Shown here: positions 60,915 to 64,000 of the stretch, one piece after another
Layout of the letters: every line of letters starts with the position of its first letter
How positions within the stretch are numbered: the stretch's first letter is position 1
Assembly (NCBI RefSeq): GCF_030272615.1
Contig: NC_081413.1
Location: forward strand, 25,102,966-25,166,965
Length of the DNA stretch: 64,000 nt
Reading direction: 5' to 3'
DNA from: Cryptomeria japonica
Taxonomy: Eukaryota > Streptophyta > Pinopsida > Cupressales > Cupressaceae
The notes under the pieces: model-generated
Databases searched by the model: none
What the model saw: only the letters and a program-made list of their open reading frames with translations
Told to the model about the DNA's origin: nothing
Program-made: the position numbers and the translations under genes

Positions 60915-61661
60915 TTTAGCCCCCCACTTTAGCGGGAGTATAAGCGTACGCTCATACTTCTGGTAAAGTACAAGGAAACAACATTGAAATACTTTCACCA
61001 TGTCAAGGAGGCAAGATACACCAAGCCCCCAGTGGACTAAGGATCTTACGACTTCGATTGACAAAGTAAAACGGAAGATCACGAGAGAGAACCATGACTG
61101 TCAGTAGTAAGGTTCCCTCACTATGAGTCATGCAAGAAAGATATTTAAAATTTTCAAGGCAAAGCTAAATTTGTCAAGAAATTTTCAAGTATCTTGAAAA
61201 GATATGAACGGGATGTATGCCCCCCCTACGTTAAAGCGATCGCACACGCCTCACCAGGGGTGATTGCTTTAAGGTAGTGATACATATAAGGAATGAGAAG
61301 GGAAAGGAGCACGTTATCACAAGGATTTAGCCCCCAAGTGTGAGATAAGCCCACGGATAATAGACACAAAACACAAAGCACAAGGTGACTTCGCTTTCCT
61401 CGGGGTCAGTATGTTGTATGATAATTCATGTATATCATATGTATGTATGCATAATTGTTCTTCATTCCCCAATCAAGGAAGGTCACCTAGAAGAAGGGAA
61501 CACATGTGTCTTTTGAGTCAACATGAGAGAGACCAAAAGAGATCTCAATGTTTTGCATCGTCCTCAAGTAGACAACACTAAGGACAACAAATAGAAGAAT
61601 GAGAATAACACATAGAAGAAGTAACAAAAGAGATGAGGAGAGAGTTTGCTATGCTAATGAA
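60915..61661 (-). other. 3' untranslated region and purine tract of element F
   Basis: On the minus strand CCGCTAAAGTGGGGGGC just before the LTR is the polypurine tract. A similar CGTAGGGGGGGCATACAT occurs near 61220. No RT, RNase H or integrase motif is present between the ORF end and the LTR. Confidence 0.7.
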
Positions 61662-64000
61662 CTAGTCTAGCATGTCATCTACCCCCCAATCTCGCTGATC
61701 AATATTTCGGGAAGGTAGGAAACACGCTAGAGGAGGAACATTCAACACAGCAGATGGAGCTATCACAAGATCCAAACAAGGGCTATGTTCATGTTCCGAG
61801 CCACGTTGTTCTTGTCTAGGAGCTAGGATAAGTGCTTTAGAAAATTCGTTAGATAGATGGTTATCAACATCAACAAATTCATATTCACTATCAGAATGAA
61901 CAGGAGTAACATTTTCATCATGAATAACATTTTCATCTATGTCATCATCAAGATTTATAAAAATAGGATCTTTAACTCGCACAGGATCAAGACCATCATG
62001 CATCTTATGTTTAGGAGATTTCGGCTCAATCGTCGGCTGAGGAGAAAATGGAATAATACTGGCTGAAGGTGTTTTTGGGGATTGCAAAGTTTGAGAAGCA
62101 GCTGCCTCAGCTCTAAGACGACGCTTTCGTCGGCGTTCACGTGCAAAATGATTTCGTCTAGTCTTAGTAGGAAGTTGAGAAGATTGAGGAGGAGGAATGT
62201 TCTCATTCTTATCACTTGGGTGTTTAGGTTGTGGTCTCTTAGGTTGAACAATAGGAGAAGAGGAAGGTCTCTTCTCTCCATAAGAGGAAGGAGGAGGAAC
62301 TGCTCCATATAAGGGAGGAATATTTGGTTTAGGAAAGAGACCAAGTCCATCATGACGAGGAGGGATAGGTCTACTTTTAGAAAGTTTATTAGATATAGAC
62401 ATAGTCACATTCATAGGAATGGGTTGGGAATCTTCTTGAGGAAAGACATTAGTTTTATCTTTCAAAGGAAGAACTTCCTTCTCAAGAACGATAGGAATGT
62501 CAAGTTTGGGTGTTCTAGGTTCACTTAGAGATAGGATCATATCTTTTTTCCACTTTTGATAAGATTTGAAAAGATGATCACTTCGCGGAGGAAGAGATTG
62601 AAATTGTTTAGGCCAAAAATAATCAATAGGAACGCTAGAAATTCTTTTAGCTGGTTTAAAGAGACTATGATTGACAGTAAAAATTTCACCATTATGGGGA
62701 AATTTCAAACACTTGTGAATAGGAGAAGCAATAGCTTTCATGGAAGATAGCCAAGGATAGCCTAGCTTCACACGAAATTGTTCGGATGATGGAATAATAG
62801 CAAAGTCCACATCAAGGGATTTGTTATGGACCTCAATAGGTAATGTAATAGAACCAATTGCAGGAGAAGAAAATGCATCAAATAGTTTCACAACCACATT
62901 TGTTTCATCATAGATCACTTGATTCAATTGCAAAGTAAAAAGAAATTCTTCAGTAATGATATTAATCATACAAGAAGGATCAATAAGCACTCCACGGCAA
63001 GGTGTATTCTTGACTTTTGCAACTATATATAAAGGACCATCAGGTGCCCTAATAGTTTCACTGGAATCAAATGTGATGGAAGGTTCTTTAGGGATTTTCT
63101 GTTGCTCTACAAAGTTAATCACATTCGGAGCCATAGACACGAGATCATCAGGTGAGACAGAGGAATCAGTAGTATCAATCGCATTAGAGGTATGAGAAGG
63201 CAATGGATCAGTGAAAATCTTAAGATTTTGGTTAGGAGGAGCTACAGATGTGTTGCCTTTATCATTCACACCAGAAACAGAGATAGTATTATTATCAATC
63301 AAATCTTGAATTTTACCCTTTAAAGCAAAACATTTTTCAGTATCATGCCCAGGATGACGATGAAATTGACAAAAAGATTTGTTATCAAAATAGGGTGAAT
63401 TAATCTTTGCAGGGTCTATTTGCCTTATAGGAGGAAGAGTAAGCACATTTTGTTCCAATAACTTATTCATAATACTATGCAATGATTCATTCAAAGGAGT
63501 GAACTTTTTTTCTTTCCTGAAAAACTTAGAAATAGGAGGCACACCTGATGCTGCATTCACATTGTTGTTGATGATGTTTTCATTGAATTTAATGGACTCT
63601 CTGTTCGGTTTAAACTTCCCAAATGGTTGTTGACTACTATCACCCTTATCACCCGGAGCCATAGGATTTGCTTGTTCCATTTGACTCACAGTCAGTTGAT
63701 AATGGTGAAGAGTTGCGCACAACTGGTGGAAAGAAGTAAACTCAGAAAACAGGAGTTTTTCTCTAATATCTTTTTGTAAATTAGAAATAAAGATTGTTTG
63801 AATATCATTGTCAGGCACTGGAAAGGAAATTTGAGCATACAAATGCTTATATCTACCAATGAAATCAGCCACTTTTTCTTTAACACCTTGTTTGCAATGC
63901 ATTAAATCAATCAAAGTAACTTTAGGACTTATATTGTTTTGAAATTGTTGAATGAAAGCATTTGCAAGTTGTTCGAAAGAAGTAATAGAATAGGAAGGCA
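61662..64000 (-). CDS. Tat-like Gag-protease ORF, continuing past the right edge
   Basis: The frame is open from the window edge (64000) to a stop at 61662, at least 775 codons. Gag part: SFEQLANAFIQQFQNNI, VADFIGRYKHLYAQIS and FISNLQKDIREKLLF. It then has the Tat-type block FCQFHRHPGHDTEKCFALKGKIQDLI. The protease region reads YIVAKVKNTPCRGVLIDPSCMINI, where the usual D(S/G)G is DPS, then FAIIPSSEQFRVKLGYPWLSSMKAIASPIHKCLKF. A Pro-rich and Arg-rich tail follows (RERRRKRRLRAEAAASQ), then an acidic end (RDWGVDDMLD). RT, RNase H and integrase are missing although the frame is undamaged, so the element is Gag-only and needs help in trans. Start lies outside the window. Confidence 0.85.
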   Translation of the reverse strand, partial: PSYSITSFEQLANAFIQQFQNNISPKVTLIDLMHCKQGVKEKVADFIGRYKHLYAQISFPVPDNDIQTIFISNLQKDIREKLLFSEFTSFHQLCATLHHYQLTVSQMEQANPMAPGDKGDSSQQPFGKFKPNRESIKFNENIINNNVNAASGVPPISKFFRKEKKFTPLNESLHSIMNKLLEQNVLTLPPIRQIDPAKINSPYFDNKSFCQFHRHPGHDTEKCFALKGKIQDLIDNNTISVSGVNDKGNTSVAPPNQNLKIFTDPLPSHTSNAIDTTDSSVSPDDLVSMAPNVINFVEQQKIPKEPSITFDSSETIRAPDGPLYIVAKVKNTPCRGVLIDPSCMINIITEEFLFTLQLNQVIYDETNVVVKLFDAFSSPAIGSITLPIEVHNKSLDVDFAIIPSSEQFRVKLGYPWLSSMKAIASPIHKCLKFPHNGEIFTVNHSLFKPAKRISSVPIDYFWPKQFQSLPPRSDHLFKSYQKWKKDMILSLSEPRTPKLDIPIVLEKEVLPLKDKTNVFPQEDSQPIPMNVTMSISNKLSKSRPIPPRHDGLGLFPKPNIPPLYGAVPPPSSYGEKRPSSSPIVQPKRPQPKHPSDKNENIPPPQSSQLPTKTRRNHFARERRRKRRLRAEAAASQTLQSPKTPSASIIPFSPQPTIEPKSPKHKMHDGLDPVRVKDPIFINLDDDIDENVIHDENVTPVHSDSEYEFVDVDNHLSNEFSKALILAPRQEQRGSEHEHSPCLDLVIAPSAVLNVPPLACFLPSRNIDQRDWGVDDMLD

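Overview
The window looks like intergenic DNA from a large, repeat-rich seed-plant nuclear genome; a gymnosperm is my inference, from long nested LTR retrotransposons, AT-rich composition and the absence of ordinary genes. No host housekeeping gene, rRNA gene or tRNA gene was recognised. Almost everything that can be named is a mobile element or its remains. There is one 500-base N gap at 58656-59155.

Layout. 1-4908: AT-rich DNA with a diverged duplicated block. 4909-9202: an internally deleted Copia element (minus strand), followed by scraps of an older Copia to about 9540. 10292-21613: a complete Ty3/Gypsy chromovirus of Tekay/Del type, with 3-kb LTRs, a perfect AACTA target duplication, an extra ORF between leader and gag, and one gag-pol frame ending in a chromodomain. 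21619-24605: old DNA with a Tat/Ogre-like scrap. 24606-39026: a second Gypsy chromovirus on the minus strand. Its pol is split, between integrase and chromodomain, by a Copia-like non-autonomous element (26507-33046, target duplication GAAGA). That inner element has gag zinc knuckles but no RT or integrase; it carries a 3.2-kb ORF of unknown function. 39032-39944: a Tat-type LTR fragment. 40525-48497: a decayed Copia on the minus strand, with a solo Gypsy LTR (43070-44680, CTTTA duplication) inside its RT. About 48498 into the N gap: a large two-gene DNA transposon. It has palindromic GC-rich subterminal repeats, a ten-exon accessory gene on the plus strand, a 359-bp tandem array in the middle, and a spliced transposase-like gene on the minus strand. 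59156-64000: the LTR and gag-protease ORF of a Tat-like element that runs off the right edge.

How the parts relate. Most coding regions are broken. The Tekay gag-pol keeps one frame for 4.4 kb and is interrupted only by TAG and TGA codons, never TAA and with no frameshift that I found. That is the pattern expected from decay of methylated CG and CHG sites. The most unusual item is the intact 120-codon ORF at 13383 in that element: its first 11 residues match the histone H3 N-terminal tail at 9 positions, including K4, K9 and S10, and the same element ends in a chromodomain. The second candidate system is the 3.2-kb unknown ORF in the nested Copia-like element; the third is the large DNA transposon at 48.5-58.6 kb.
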